DNA from: Epiperipatus broadwayi
Taxonomy: Eukaryota; Onychophora; Udeonychophora; Euonychophora; Peripatidae
NCBI GenBank assembly: GCA_028023455.1
Contig: JAQFVV010012508.1
Coordinates: forward strand, 310,001-374,000
DNA: 64,000 nucleotides
Direction: 5' to 3'
Both the position numbers and the translations under genes were made by a program. Below the pieces are notes generated by a model, which was given only the letters and a program-made list of their open reading frames with translations, was not told the origin of the DNA and searched no databases. Shown here piece by piece: positions 25,535 through 36,410 of this stretch (position 1 is the first letter of the stretch; every line of letters begins with the position of its first letter).

Positions 25535-25995
25535 AATTGTAATTATAATTGAAATAATAAATTTAACGGTTTACAAACTATTATAAATAATCCTTAAATC
25601 CGCAAAAGTACTTTCAGTTAATTTTTTTAATCTGCCTCAATTGCCATTAAATTTAAAAAACAAACAAAGCAGAAGCAAATGTCATCAATTCAAATCCCAC
25701 GAATCTCGTATTTTGATGTTAGCAGCTTGTCTATTTATTCAAGTTTTTAATAAAAAATTAAAGAGGCAATTTTTATAAATAGGAATAAAATGCATTTAAT
25801 AAATAGACAAGCTGCTAACATTAAAATATGAGATTCGTTGGATTTGAATTGATGATGTTTGCTTCTGCTTTTTTTTTTTTTAATTTAATGGCAGTTGAGG
25901 CCGGTTTAAGAAATTAATCGAAAGTACTTCTGCGGATTTAAGGATTGTTTATAATAGTTTGTAAACCATTAAATTTATTATTTCAATTATATATA
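25535..25995. mobile_element. Palindromic MITE 1, in (TA)n
   Basis: Arms 25540-25745 and 25795-25990 are inverted copies (AAATTTAACGGTTTACAAAC at the left, GTTTGTAAACCATTAAATTT at the right; GCAGCTTGTCTATTTA near the loop). The arms differ by scattered substitutions. No coding capacity. Confidence 0.88.
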
Positions 25996-26002
25996 TATAT
26001 AT

Positions 26003-26240
26003 GATTTCATGATATTATTTTTGGAATATTCTGTGTAATAAAATAGCTAAATAACTGATGTTTCACTATTATAAGAAGTATCTTCCTCAGAGCATCCATT
26101 TTTTCAAATTATAGGAATGCATGTGATTTGAGAAAGAGGATGCTCTGAGGAAGGTACTTGTTATTGTACTAAAATGTCAGCTATTTAGCTATTTTACTAC
26201 ATGGAATATCCCAAAAATAATAATATGAAATCACCATTTA
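26003..26240. mobile_element. Palindromic MITE 2, in (TA)n
   Basis: Arms of about 95 bp: GATTTCATGATATTATTTTT at the left with AAAATAATAATATGAAATC at the right, and inner pair CTTCCTCAGAGCATCC / GGATGCTCTGAGGAAG. The loop is about 40 bp. Confidence 0.88.
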
Positions 26241-26316
26241 TCCGTAAAAATATTAGAATATATATATATATATGAAAAAAAAAAACAAGTTAAAAACTTG
26301 CTAACGCTTGTATTTA

Positions 26317-26453
26317 TGTCAACAGATGGCGTTCTACCAAAAACACCGTCAAGCGTATGTTTACACAAACGTCAGAGCATAGTGAATGCATGCTCTGACG
26401 TTTGTGTAAACATACGCTTGACGGTGTTTTTTGTAGAACACCATCTGTTGACA
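26317..26453. mobile_element. Near-perfect 64-bp-arm palindrome (MITE 3)
   Basis: TGTCAACAGATGG at 26317 mirrors CCATCTGTTGACA ending at 26453. The arms are 64 bp with two mismatches and a 9-bp loop (26381-26389). It is more GC-rich than its surroundings and the least diverged of the four palindromes, so likely the youngest. Confidence 0.92.
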
Positions 26454-26584
26454 TATATATATATATATATCATTAAAAGCCAGTCAACACTTGGACAATC
26501 TCAATATTAATAACAATCAACAATTTCAAACTGTTGTCAAGGCAATTTTCTTTTAACAATAAAGGTTATAAATGTATATATATA

Positions 26585-26865
26585 TATCCAAATCAATTAG
26601 TAAATGGGAACATGATTATATATATAAAGTTAAATTCACAGCTAAGGTGTATTAATGTACAGCAGTCAATCAGATGCATTATGCAGGCTGAATAAAATAA
26701 TAGCAAACCTATCCATGCTATTATTTATCAAAAGGAGGCATGTTTGCTATTGTTTTCATTCAGCCTGCAGAATGTATCTGATTGGTTTCAGTACATCATT
26801 ACACTTTGGTTGGGTATATAACTTCATATATATATAATGGTGATCCTATTTACTAATTAATTTAC
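26585..26865. mobile_element. Palindromic MITE 4, in (TA)n
   Basis: Arms of about 115 bp: TGTACAGCAGTCAATCAGATG (minus its last base) at the left pairs with CATCTGATTGG-like sequence at the right (ATCTGATTGGTTTCAGTACA); inner pair CAGGCTGAATAAAATAATAG / CTATTGTTTTCATTCAGCCTG. The left flank GATTATATATATAAAGTTA mirrors TAACTTCATATATATATAAT. Weak 60- and 70-codon frames across it are not genes. Confidence 0.85.
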
Positions 26866-27983
26866 ATCTATATTAATCATTAAAATATTAAATTTATATG
26901 GATGGTAACAGTCCACTAGATCATCTACCAAGAATATATATTTTATATTCATTCTTACTTTGGAAAGCCAATACATGTAGTAATAGTCCTGTTGGAGTAA
27001 TGGCAGGAATCTTGAGATAGATGGCATTGATGTATAAATTCACACATTTCTCACAATAATATATATAGAGGGAGCCACAGCTATACACATTTACATTCTT
27101 AACATTCCCATAACTCTCAAATTCAGGTGAATGCTTTAATTTATTTGTGATTCGTAAAACCACATTACTTAATCAAAAGGAGAAAGAAAATACCTAATCT
27201 GTTTCATAATAATAAATGAAATTTAATTACAAAAGAAATTTTCAACTACCTACAAAAATTCTTTTAAAAGAATGAAAATTCTGTAGATTGAATTTGCAGA
27301 TATCAAAAATTGACTTTTAAAATTTGCAAAAGATAATGCAATTTTTCTTTTGATCTTATATGATGGGGATTAACAAAAATGGTAAATAAGATATTTAGTT
27401 TTTAATTTAGTAATTCCTAGATTAAATCTTGGATTTCAAAATCAATGAACATCACGTGATGACCATTCCTATGCTTCCATAAGCTGTTAACAAAGAGGCA
27501 AATTTTGGTGAAAGAACATTCAGAAAGTAAATGATCATGTCTTTTTTGGTGTTTGTTCAGTTAAAATCTCAAAAATTAGTTGTTACTATTATTTATTCAT
27601 TAAAATTGTCTAAAAAAATTTAACTACCTATTCAATTTAGTATTATTTTATAAACATACAGGGAAATTTGTTATTTTGACTTCATTTATCTAACAAAAAA
27701 AAATTACACTTAATGGTCATGATCTATTTTTCTTTTGTTTCTCATTAAAGAAGAAAACCCCATTCTTCATTTTAAAATTGTCAATAGTTTGTTATCACCT
27801 CTTCAATGTAATACTGTTTTGATTAAAATATACAGAGAAAATTTTTCTTTCATTTTGGTCAAACAACAACCCTCTGAAAGAAACTGATCATTTCTTTTCA
27901 TTCCACTTCTTTCAAATATCTCACAAAAAATCCTCTACTTATAAATTTCCGATATTTGTCATTTGTATAAGCATGAATAGTCA
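26866..27983 (+). other. Intron sequence, nothing recognised
   Basis: AT-rich with a loose ATTTTGACTTCATTT motif repeated later near 28750. No exon seen. Confidence 0.4.
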
Positions 27984-28458
27984 GTCTAGCACAGCGGTGG
28001 CCAACTTTTGTGTTCATAAGATCTAATTTTTATTTTTAAAATGTGTTGTGATCGACTTGTTGTCATAGGCGTAGTCTAAGTGGATGGAGGTGTGAAATAC
28101 ATACTGTTTTTATATATCTACCTAGTAAAAAATAATTATTTAACGGGTCAAAAAACTCATGTCCAGGGAAATTAAAGCAACTGAGTAATTATTAACAATA
28201 TTTATTAATTCAAATTAGCTACATTAAGTAAAGATATTATTTTCAATAATGATACGACTTAGTGGACTTCACCTATCTAGAATTGAAAAAAAATTTAGAA
28301 CAAAAACAAAAATAATAAAAAAACTTGAAAATCTTGACTTAATTTGTTTCACTCATTATCCGACAGCTCTTGCCAGATTGGCCTCGAGATCGACTAAAAT
28401 TGGCTTTGTGATCGACCGGTGGATTTCGATCGATTTGTTGGACACCCCTGGTCTAGCA
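27984..28458. mobile_element. hAT-type MITE with perfect 8-bp target duplication
   Basis: GTCTAGCA occurs at 27984-27991 and 28451-28458. The element 27992-28450 begins CAGCGGTGGCCAAC and ends TTGTTGGACACCCCTG, imperfect inverted repeats of the hAT superfamily type (CAGNGGTGGCCAAC), and hAT transposases make 8-bp duplications. At 459 bp with no transposase it is non-autonomous. Internal GATCGAC motifs recur near both ends. The 72-codon frame at 28249-28467 spans the right end and is not a gene. Confidence 0.93.
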
Positions 28459-29025
28459 AACACCTAACATGAAAGCAGTGGTAAACCCTTAAAAGAAAGT
28501 ACAAACTAACAAATGTCCCTTGTCATCCTATTATACCTTCAGCCAAAAAAATAAATCTAATTGAATATTAAAATTATCTAAAGTTTTTTTTTTTACTGCT
28601 AAGTCAATGGACTAATTCATAGGTCTTCTCTTATGTGAATATGTTGTTTAATAACAAAAAATAATTACTACTATTTGTTCATTAAAATTGTTTAAAGTTT
28701 TTTTTTTTTTTTGCAAATCAATGATAGGCTTATTTCATTCACCCACACAGAAAATTATCATTTTGACGTCATTTGGTTTCCAGTAAAAACATACTACCCA
28801 TGATACACATTATTTATTTATTTCATTTGTAAACATAAAACAAGAAAATAGAAAAGAAATCCATTTATCACTTTAAAAATTGTCTAAATTTTTCAGTTTC
28901 CCAAAGTACACATAACACATGATTTTTTTACCTCTATTCCTTCTTCTTAGTATTTTCCCTAAGTATGTAAAAAGCAGAATGCATTTTGAATGATTAAATC
29001 TACAAACTAATTTTATTATATGGTA
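28459..29025 (+). other. Intron sequence, nothing recognised
   Basis: AT-rich sequence with poly-T runs. No element boundary visible apart from those of the neighbours. Confidence 0.4.
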
Positions 29026-29030
29026 AATTA

Positions 29031-30170
29031 TATGATATCATCATCATTCTCTTCAACTATTATCGGTTCACTGCAGGATGAAGGTCTCTCCAATTTCAAT
29101 CCATCTCCAATTTCTAGCCTCTCTTGTTCACATCACCCCAATATGTTTTTTTATTTTATCCATCTATCTCATATGTGGTCTCTTTCTAGGTCTTTTACAA
29201 GCTCTTGAAATCCAGTTTAAGATTTAAACTGTCCATGTATTATTTCTTCTAGCCATATTCCACTTCAGTCTTAATTCTTTTAATGATGTAAGTAAACACC
29301 AGCTTGTTCTCTCACCCATAATATTTCATTTTTGATCTCTTGTTACTCATAGTATGCATCTCTCCATACTTCTTTGAGTGGTCAGAAGTCTCTATATTGC
29401 TCTTTTGTTAAGCACCCAAATCTCAGATTCATAGTAAGAACTGGTGAAACACATATATTAAAAACCTCCATTTTTAAACTCACAAGCATATTTCCTTTTA
29501 TTATTATGTTATTTTTACCCCCAAACACTCCAAGTTTAATTCTATGATTAATTTCATCTATTATGTTTCCATCTGTAGTAATAATCTGACTTAAGGTATT
29601 TATAGTAAAGAGAAAATCCATTGAACATTATTGTAATCTTTTTAACATTTCTTTTTAATCTTTTCTTTATTTCTGTTTTGGTAATTCAAATTTCATAGCA
29701 TTTTTTGGTGTTTTTTTTTTTAATTTGTATTTTAAAAGATTTTGTTCAATTTATTTTGCCTTAGGCATTTCACTTTGTCCATTTCAGCAAAAAATTCTTC
29801 ATTTTGGGGGGAGGGGTTGCGTTTGACATATTTTCATCAATTTCTGTTTTTGTAATTAATTCGAATTTCATAGTGTTTTCTTGTTTTTTTTTTAATTTGT
29901 ATTTTTGAAGGATTTATTAGATTTACTTTGCCTTAGGCATTTTAATTTGTCAATTTAATCCAATTTCAGATAGAAATTTATCACTTACAGGTTTCTTGGC
30001 AGTTGTTGATGGTATCGCACCATCGCCTAGTGGCCGCATGACACGGTCAGAACAACTACCTTTTCATCTGATAATTCCTGCAACATTTTATGAAGTTCTA
30101 AAGCATTATTTTCAGAAACAGTTAGATCATCTGAAAATCTAAGTGACTTAAATAATCTTCATTTACATAA
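29031..30170 (-). pseudogene. RTE-type LINE fragment, diverged and interrupted
   Basis: Minus-strand homologue of the better copy at 60395-61366. About 29621-29382 still reads TDGNIIDEINHRIKLGVF, KNNIIIKGNML and LKMEVFNICVSPVL, and 30170-30060 keeps sequence equivalent to the ELSDK / LQEML region. A block at 29655-30055 absent from the other copy interrupts it and contains a tandem duplication. Multiple stops; dead. Confidence 0.8.
29655..30055 (+). repeat. Insert in the RTE fragment with 170-180-bp tandem duplication
   Basis: TTTCTGTTTTGGTAATTCAA...TTTGCCTTAGGCATTTCA (29667-29775) recurs with changes at 29840-29945 (TTTCTGTTTTTGTAATTAAT...TTTGCCTTAGGCATTTTA). The right end, 30000-30050, is more GC-rich (TCGCACCATCGCCTAGTGG). 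Confidence 0.65.
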
Positions 30171-30478
30171 GATATATTGTCCAAAAATATAAATACGATT
30201 TAATTTACAATATTATTACATGTATTTACATTTAACAGAATTGTGTGTGTGTGTTTCAGATATAATAATTGAAATTTTAAAGAACAATTTAATATTGAAT
30301 ACTATGTATATTAGAATTTTCTTTGAAATAAGTTTATAATAACAACAATTGTTAGCTATAATCATTGTAATTTTTTTTAATGTATAATATTTTTTTATTT
30401 TAAGTAATTTATTATTTTTACAAGATTTTTATTTTATTAAATAATATTATAAACATTTTTATTTCATGATTTATGCAG

Positions 30479-30562
30479 GAATTTGAAACTTACTTAAAGC
30501 AATGTTCAGAAACCATCCCAAAACTAATTGAACGTTTCTATTTAAATAGACTAGAAGAACAG
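30479..30562 (+). CDS. Munc13-4/BAIAP3-like protein, exon d (end of MUN domain)
   Basis: 84 nt, phase 0 both sides, acceptor TTTATGCAG and donor GTAAAC. It reads EFETYLKQCSETIPKL, then IERFYLNRLEEQ. This is the most diagnostic exon: UNC13-family proteins end the MUN domain with a helix of the pattern L-x-x-x-x-x-x-S/T-x-x-L-I-x-x-F/Y-Y-x-x-x-L-x-x-Q just before the last C2 domain, and BAIAP3 has a closely similar I-E-Q-F-Y-L-D-K-L sequence here. It is followed in the product by the start of a C2 domain, which is the expected domain order. Confidence 0.85.
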
Positions 30563-30574
30563 GTAAACATTTAT

Positions 30575-30740
30575 ATATATGAACATATTTAGAATGAAGA
30601 CACTGCATATCAAAATAACATGTAAAGCCTCACAGGAGTGGAATTTAGTCACTGTGTCAGCGTAACGCATTGACTTCACTACTATGAGACATTACATGTT
30701 ATTTTAAAGCGGTATTTGAAGGTTTCACTCCACATATGTT
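30575..30740. repeat. Short inverted repeat just after exon d
   Basis: AAAATAACATGTAA (30612 region) pairs with TTACATGTTATTTTA (30690 region), flanked by TGAAGACACTGC and GCGGTATTTGAAGG. A small foldback of about 140 bp beginning a few bases into the intron. Confidence 0.55.
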
Positions 30741-32265
30741 AATTATAATATTTTGCATTAATATTACATGCACGCATGTATAAATTATATACTATCTCTG
30801 AGATGCAATGATACTGTTTTCACCTGCCATGCCTATGTCATGGGTTCAATACCAGGATGTTACATTTTAAATTTTTTTTGGAGATTCTAATAGAGAAACC
30901 TACATTAGTAGCAATAATCTTTATCAATCCTCTTTATTATTATTTTCACATATAAAACCTTTCTTTATCTCATGATTATTTTCAAGAAAGGTTTTAATCT
31001 TTTTCATATGCACCTTGAATACTTATAATAGTCAAACAATATTGTTTTTTGACTATAGAGGGATTTATCAAACCTCGACACAAGATAGAGACTGTATAAA
31101 GATAAGAGTGGCCATCTTATCTTTAACCTAAATTCCTATTTATATAGGCCAATCAGAAGCATCTTGATTTGAGAGTGTGAAGCTGTTATTCTTTTCACTT
31201 TTTTAAGTTCACTATTTCTTCACCCATTAAATACTCGTGTGAAATCTTGTGGTTTACAGTGAATGGGAATGTATAAACTAATGTAATATTGTGATTATTT
31301 CCTGATTATTAATGCATTAAATAACATTTTTAAAAAATTATTATTTGTTTATGTAAATGCTGGCTCTTTGATTCATTATATGAATTTTTGTGCAATAACA
31401 TATGCTTCGTTGATTTACTCTATCATTTTCTTTTGCAAACCCCTTTTACCATACCTGAATCAAACCCATTTTCACATTATTTTTTATAATTATAAAATAT
31501 GCATATTGTAATTTTTTAATATATATAAGCCAAATATTATATCATTCTTGTCTTTCAATTTTCCTTCATTTTTTTGTAGTATAAATATGAACAATCCAAT
31601 TGGCTACATTCACTCTCATACTTAACATTAGATTGGTCCTTCATATTTACTTTATCTTTTACAGTTAATTAAACTATTCAATGTCATGAGTATTTTAAAG
31701 CCAGTATTAAATTTCTTCAAAAAATCAAATGTAAAGGAGTCAAGATATTTTTTAAGAAAATTATTAAATGAACACCAGTCATTATTTTAACCATAAGAAA
31801 AATGCTCTAATACTGTTTCAGTTTTTTTTGATTATGAAAAATCATGCAACTTGAAATTTAATTTTACTTCTAGTCACACGAGAACCTTACATAAAGACAT
31901 TATAGAAAAAATAAAAAGACAATTCTTTTGAAAATCAATTTAAATATTGTATAATAAATAGACAATCTGCTAATACTAATGCCCAAACTTCTGGGTAATC
32001 ATGACATCTGTTTCTTGTCCACATGAGTTCTAAGTAATTAAAATTATTATTATATAACATATACTATTTCTGTTTACTTCAACGATTGTTATAATTTAAA
32101 AATATTATATATAGTATATTTTAGTGAGTAAAGTATTAATTTATGTACACACACATAAAGATACGTGATGGTTGAAGTGATTAATTGGGTTATATTAATA
32201 ATTACTGGTTAATAACCAAATAAAATGGCCAAAGTGATTAATTTTAAAAAAATTATTACATGAAC
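30741..32265 (+). other. Intron sequence; fragment of the 7.3-kb foldback family
   Basis: 31050-31200 (ACACAAGATAGAGACTGTA...GGCCAATCAGAAGCATCTTG) resembles the ends of several foldbacks in the window (7240-7900, 35090, 37020). The rest is unremarkable. ATAGACAATCTGCTAA at 31960 resembles the loop-proximal motif of the palindrome at 25800. Confidence 0.4.
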
Positions 32266-32269
32266 TGGC

Positions 32270-32420
32270 AGTTACTCGTAATTCTCGACTATCAATGGTA
32301 AATTTAATAAATTTCAATAATGTTAGGTTCGCGACAGTCAACGGTAAATTTAATACAATTCAATATCGTTAGGTTCATGATCAATGTTAAATTTCAATAC
32401 ATTAGGTTGGCAGCTTCTCC
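32270..32420 (+). repeat. Three tandem units of about 46 bp
   Basis: The units GACTATCAATGGTAAATTTAA, GACAGTCAACGGTAAATTTAA and GATCAATGTTAAATTTCAAT (each about a first half) are each followed by a version of CAATA...GTTAGGTTC. The last unit is shortened. Confidence 0.8.
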
Positions 32421-32653
32421 ATATTCCAGAGAAAAGGAGTCGTATCATTGTTGTGATTTTACTAACTAGATTATTAGAAGAGAATGTTTTTTTATTTATG
32501 TCTATCACTAGTGTGGTTGGCACATTGTTTTTACGTTTTCATTAATTTTACATTATCCATAAGAATAATGGAAGTTTAGACATAATGAAGAAATGATTTA
32601 ATGATCAAATGAATAATTTGAAACTGAAAAAAAAAATTAGCAGTTATTTCCAA

Positions 32654-33022
32654 GAAAAAAGTATTACATGTTCACATCTCTAATACTAGCACATAATTGT
32701 TTATAAACAAAGCAAAGCAAAACTCCATATAGTAGTGCCACCTGTGTTTTCAATTTCATGCTCATAGTTTGTAGTTAAGTAGAGATAAAAGGTGGTTGCT
32801 AGAGGGTTGCATTAAATCCTAAGATCTAGATGCAGTGCTCTCAGATCCAAAGCTCCTCACTAACTAAGGCCACAAGCCAGAAACTAGTCTGGGGATATTG
32901 GATGAGTAGGCATTAGATAGGGATTTTATGCACAAGCCTTCTGGTATCCATTGATTACTCTGTTTAGCACAGGTGGCACTACTATATGGAGTTTTGCTTT
33001 GGTTTGTTTGAAAAAAGTATTA
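32654..33022. mobile_element. Family C foldback with 13-bp target duplication
   Basis: GAAAAAAGTATTA is exact at 32654-32666 and 33010-33022. The element 32667-33009 has ends GCAAAACTCCATATAGTAGT and ACTACTATATGGAGTTTTGC inverted. The interior is in hammerhead-sense orientation: CTCACTAACTAAGGCC (mutated CTGATGA), CACAAGCCA, GAAACTAG, then GGATATTGGATGAG. The right-hand inverted arm is complete and the left is short. Confidence 0.9.
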
Positions 33023-33201
33023 TTCATTTTTGCTTAAAGTTAAAAAAAATAAAAGAAGTTTTCCAGCAAATCACCTGCCCAATATCAATGTTTATCAAGA
33101 TACGATATTGTAAAAATTGGAAGTGTTGAAAAACTCATCATACCAGTTAAAAATGAAAATGAATCATTTATATATATTACACTTTTTTGGAAGAGAATTT
33201 T

Positions 33202-33503
33202 CAATTAATTCATGACATCCATATTGCAATTCATCATACCAGATGAAACAGGATGATGAAAGATCTTAAGACAATTATAAGAACATTACTGCAGAAATTG
33301 TTATGTTGCATTTAAGTCTTTGTGAACTCTGTCAAAAGAAAGTAAGCATGTCCAATTAATTCATGACATCCATATTGCAATTCATCATACCAGATGAAAC
33401 AGGATGATGAAAGATCTTAAGACAATTATAAGAACATTACTGCAGAAATTGTTATGTTGCATTTAAGTCTTTGTGAACTCTGTCAAAAGAAAGTAAGCAT
33501 GTC
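33202..33503 (+). repeat. Exact 151-bp tandem duplication inside the integrase
   Basis: 33202-33352 and 33353-33503 appear identical by reading (both start CAATTAATTCATGACATCC and end AGTAAGCATGTC). No decay between copies, unlike the rest of the pseudogene. Confidence 0.93.
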
Positions 33504-33631
33504 AAAAACAGGGCTCATAGTGGACCCAATTACAAGCAGTCAATTTAATTCAGGATGTCAAGTTGGTCTGATAGACACACAAGTGGATAAAAATTATAAA
33601 TTTATAATGATTTACGAAGATTATCTTACAA

Positions 33632-34030
33632 AATTTGTTCAACTAAAAGCTTTAAAAACATACCAAGGAAGTTGTTTACCAATTATTAAAATATATTTAT
33701 AAAAATTGGAGCACTATGTACCTTGCAAAGTGACATTAGCAAAGAATTTGTGAACAGAATTATTGAAGAAGTCTATGGAATATGGAATGAATTTAAAATA
33801 ATTCATGGAAAACTGAGGCAAACAATCACAAGGCTCAATTGAAAGAACAAATTTGTTCAATTAAAAGCTTTATAAACAAAGTGTGCCAAGGAAGTTGCTT
33901 ACCAATTATTGAATATATTTACAATGTTTGGAGCACTATGTATCTTGCAAAGTGACAATGGCCAAGAATTTGTGAATAGAATTATTGAAGAAGTCTGCAG
34001 AATGTGGGATGAACTTAAAATCGTTCATGA
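33632..34030 (+). repeat. Diverged tandem duplication of the integrase core
   Basis: AAATTTGTTCAACTAAAAGC (33632) recurs as AAATTTGTTCAATTAAAAGC (33849). Both copies run through CAAGGAAGTTG, GGAGCACTATGTA and TTGCAAAGTGACA. The period is about 215 bp. It is older than the 151-bp duplication because the copies differ at many sites. Confidence 0.85.
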
Positions 34031-35084
34031 AAAACTGAGACATAAACAGTCACAAGGCTCAGTTGGAAAAGCAAATCAAGACATTGAAAATGTTATCTAC
34101 ATGGCTTGAAACAAACAATATAACCAAATGGTCAGAAGGATTAAAATTTCATTCAATTTATGAAATAGAGCCCATCACTCTGGACTAAACCACAGTCTCT
34201 TTGGGGATATGTTTGATTGTAAATCTAGAATAGGTTTGAAAGCATACTTGCTATCCGAAACTTAATCAGAAATTACTAGTAAAGAAGACCTTGAGATGTT
34301 ACTAAAATATCAATTCAATAGTGATGCCAAACTGCAGAGTATTGCCTCAGAAGAGGATTGCCATATTACAGCATAGAATAATGATAATGTTGAGGACTTG
34401 CAGTTAATAATTGGTAAAGATCTGAACAAAAATAGAAATGAGAGTGTTAATCAAATCATTCAACCATATTTTTCTGAAATATTGCCAAATGATATGGAAG
34501 ATAAAAGAAAGAATATTGGCAGTATGGAAAATAGTGAACAGACCAAAGTAGATTCTTCTTTCACCTTGGTGAAATCTGTGAAAAAAAATCCAAGAAGCTC
34601 GAAACTCTGCTAAGGTGAGTCTGAATAAGCAAGCTGAAAAAATGTTATGACTTTTGAAGACTAAATTTCTAATTGCAAATGTAGGATAATGCATTTGGAT
34701 AAGGATTCCAGACATAGGTAGGGCTAACTCGGTATAAAGTATGGCATTTTAAACCAATTCCATGTCAGGAATAAATTTACAGTCTGCAAAGAAAATTTTA
34801 TTTCCAATTAATGATGTTCCAGATATGAAAATAAGTTTAAGAGAGGGTGCTTGCAGAAATTCCAATTTAGATGATCAAGGATTCCAAAGTTGCAATTGCA
34901 CAGGCGATTGTAATTCATATTGCTGCAAATGTAAAAAAAATCAAAAATTCTTTGCAACTCTAAATGCCACAAAAGCTCTTCCTGCAAAAATAAATACTTT
35001 TGCAATGTTATTTTATAAACTTATGATCAGCTTTTTCAAGCTAATACACATGCGCTTTATGAATCTTAATATTAATTAATACTC

Positions 35085-35200
35085 TCACTTCCAACACAAG
35101 ATAAAGTCTTTGTGAAAGAATAGAATGAATCACATATTCTTTCAACCCAAATGCTTAAGTATGGGCAAATCTTAAGTACTGGAAATGAGAGCGTGGAGAT
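35085..35200. repeat. Hairpin around ACTCTCACTTCCA / TGGAAATGAGAGCG
   Basis: An inverted repeat of about 110 bp with inner pair AAGATAAAGTCTTTG / CAAATCTTAAGTACT (weak) and ATATTCTTTC / GAAAGAATAG. Related to the foldback ends at 36740 and 37020. Confidence 0.45.
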
Positions 35201-35234
35201 ATTAACTTATTTACAAATGTTATTTTATGTAATT

Positions 35235-35600
35235 ATAGGGGATTTGAACCCAAACTTTCAAGCTATCCAAACTATCTCATACAATCGATACACATGACCA
35301 CACACAAAAAATATAAATGATCTCCAATTTATGTAATCCATGCTGAACCAGCACTCATCATTTGGTCCAGATCATCATCTCCAACATACATATATATATA
35401 ATCAATGCTCAGTTTATATTAAGATAGCAAATCTTCAAACTTTAATGAATAGGCTTTAATCTACTCCCCCATCTAACTTTTCAGCCTTCCATACCATTGA
35501 AAATCTGATGTTGGAATGCCCAAATCCCTTGATAATGCCAATATTATTGCCATGTGCATGTTGACTTTAAGTCATTCTGACCTCTGTGATTGTTTATAAT
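35235..35600 (-). repeat. Family B monomer
   Basis: On the minus strand it ends in GGGTTCAAATCCCC, an exact pol III B-box type sequence, close to ATGAGATAGTTTGGATAGC. The hammerhead-like core is mutated (ATGATGA for CTGATGA, GATT for GAAA) but the hairpin TGCTG-GTT-CAGCA is intact (35341-35353). The right part (35430-35600) matches 20690-20830 and 41140-41280. Confidence 0.82.
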
Positions 35601-35995
35601 TTTATAAAAATGTAAAAGTCTTTTGTTTTGTATTTTTTATTTGTATAATTTTATCATAATTTGATAAATAATACAACAATAAATAAAAAAAATCATTAAA
35701 TATTCAAATAATAAATAACAAATAATATTATATATTTTTATTACATTTACCAGACTCCTACTGGTAATTATTAATAATTACCAGGTCAATACGACTTTTA
35801 TGCATTTTTTATCATTTTGATCAAAAGACCCAGTGATTATTAATAATAACCGGATTTATTATTTTAACCATAATATATATATATGTCCAAAGATTAATAT
35901 CATGTAATATATCAAGATTAATACTCAAACTACTATTTTATTAAGTATATTTATAAATATATTAAACAACCCCCATACTTTCATATATTCTTTTT
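35601..35995 (+). other. AT-rich intron sequence
   Basis: Contains a short inverted repeat around TACTGGTAATTATTAATAATTACCAG (35760-35785 region), otherwise nothing recognised. Confidence 0.4.
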
Positions 35996-36035
35996 AAAAT
36001 CATATAAATAAAGATCAATAAAAGATAAATGACCC

Positions 36036-36073
36036 CCAAGATCTTCATGTTGAACCAGCACTCATCAGTTGGT
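36036..36073 (-). ncRNA. Hammerhead-like motif, family B copy (mutated)
   Basis: Minus strand: ACCAA, intact CTGATGA, hairpin GTGCTGGTTCAACAT (one mismatch), GAAG for GAAA, ATC, TTGG. Replacement of the last A would remove the A15.1-U16.1 pair. Confidence 0.4.
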
Positions 36074-36365
36074 CCAGATCACCATCTCTCATATATATCT
36101 CTATTATATGAAGAGTATTTATCTATTCTAAATTCTTATATTTTGACTTTCAAGTGTCAAATTTACTTCACTCACAATTTTGGAACTATCTACCTCAGAT
36201 AAATATAGCAATGATTCTCACTAATCATTTACTAAACCAGAGATTATCTCTAGCAAAGATATAAACTTTAAACTTCAGTTAAAGACTAATATATATATAT
36301 ATCATTTTTTTAATTTAAACATAAGCACACATGGAATAAAAATATATATGAGAGATGATGACCTG

Positions 36366-36410
36366 GTCAACTGATGAGTGCTGGTTTAGCATGAAATGCA
36401 ACTTGGGGGT
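36366..36410 (+). ncRNA. Hammerhead-like motif, family B copy
   Basis: GTCAA, intact CTGATGA (36371-36377), hairpin TGCTGGTTTAGCA, GAAA, TGCAAC, TTGG. The core is intact but the base before the cleavage position is A rather than T. Confidence 0.42.

Larger units (their letters stand above)
33060..35010 (+). pseudogene. KRBA2-like/Ginger-type integrase pseudogene
   Basis: Fragments in order: H2C2 zinc-binding region (HDIHIAIHHTR...LHLSLCELCQKK, 33207-33495); integrase core VGLIDTQVDKNYKFIMIYEDYLTK with the first Asp (about 33550-33630); LQSDNGQEF with the second Asp (about 33940-33970); SQGSIERTN with the catalytic Glu in the first of two internal copies (about 33820-33845) but SQGSVGKAN, Glu lost, in the second; and a C-terminal cysteine-rich CXC segment (CNCTGDCNSYCCKCKK, about 34890-34940) that continues after a 1-nt frameshift as CNSKCH. 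The order matches transposon-derived integrases annotated as KRAB-A domain-containing protein 2-like. Stops and duplications make it inactive. Confidence 0.85.

Noticed and set aside
28249-28467. 72-codon frame near the hAT MITE
   Set aside because: It runs across the right TIR and target duplication of the MITE and has no motif.
32270-32420. CRISPR-like short repeats
   Set aside because: Only three diverged 46-bp tandem units without spacers.
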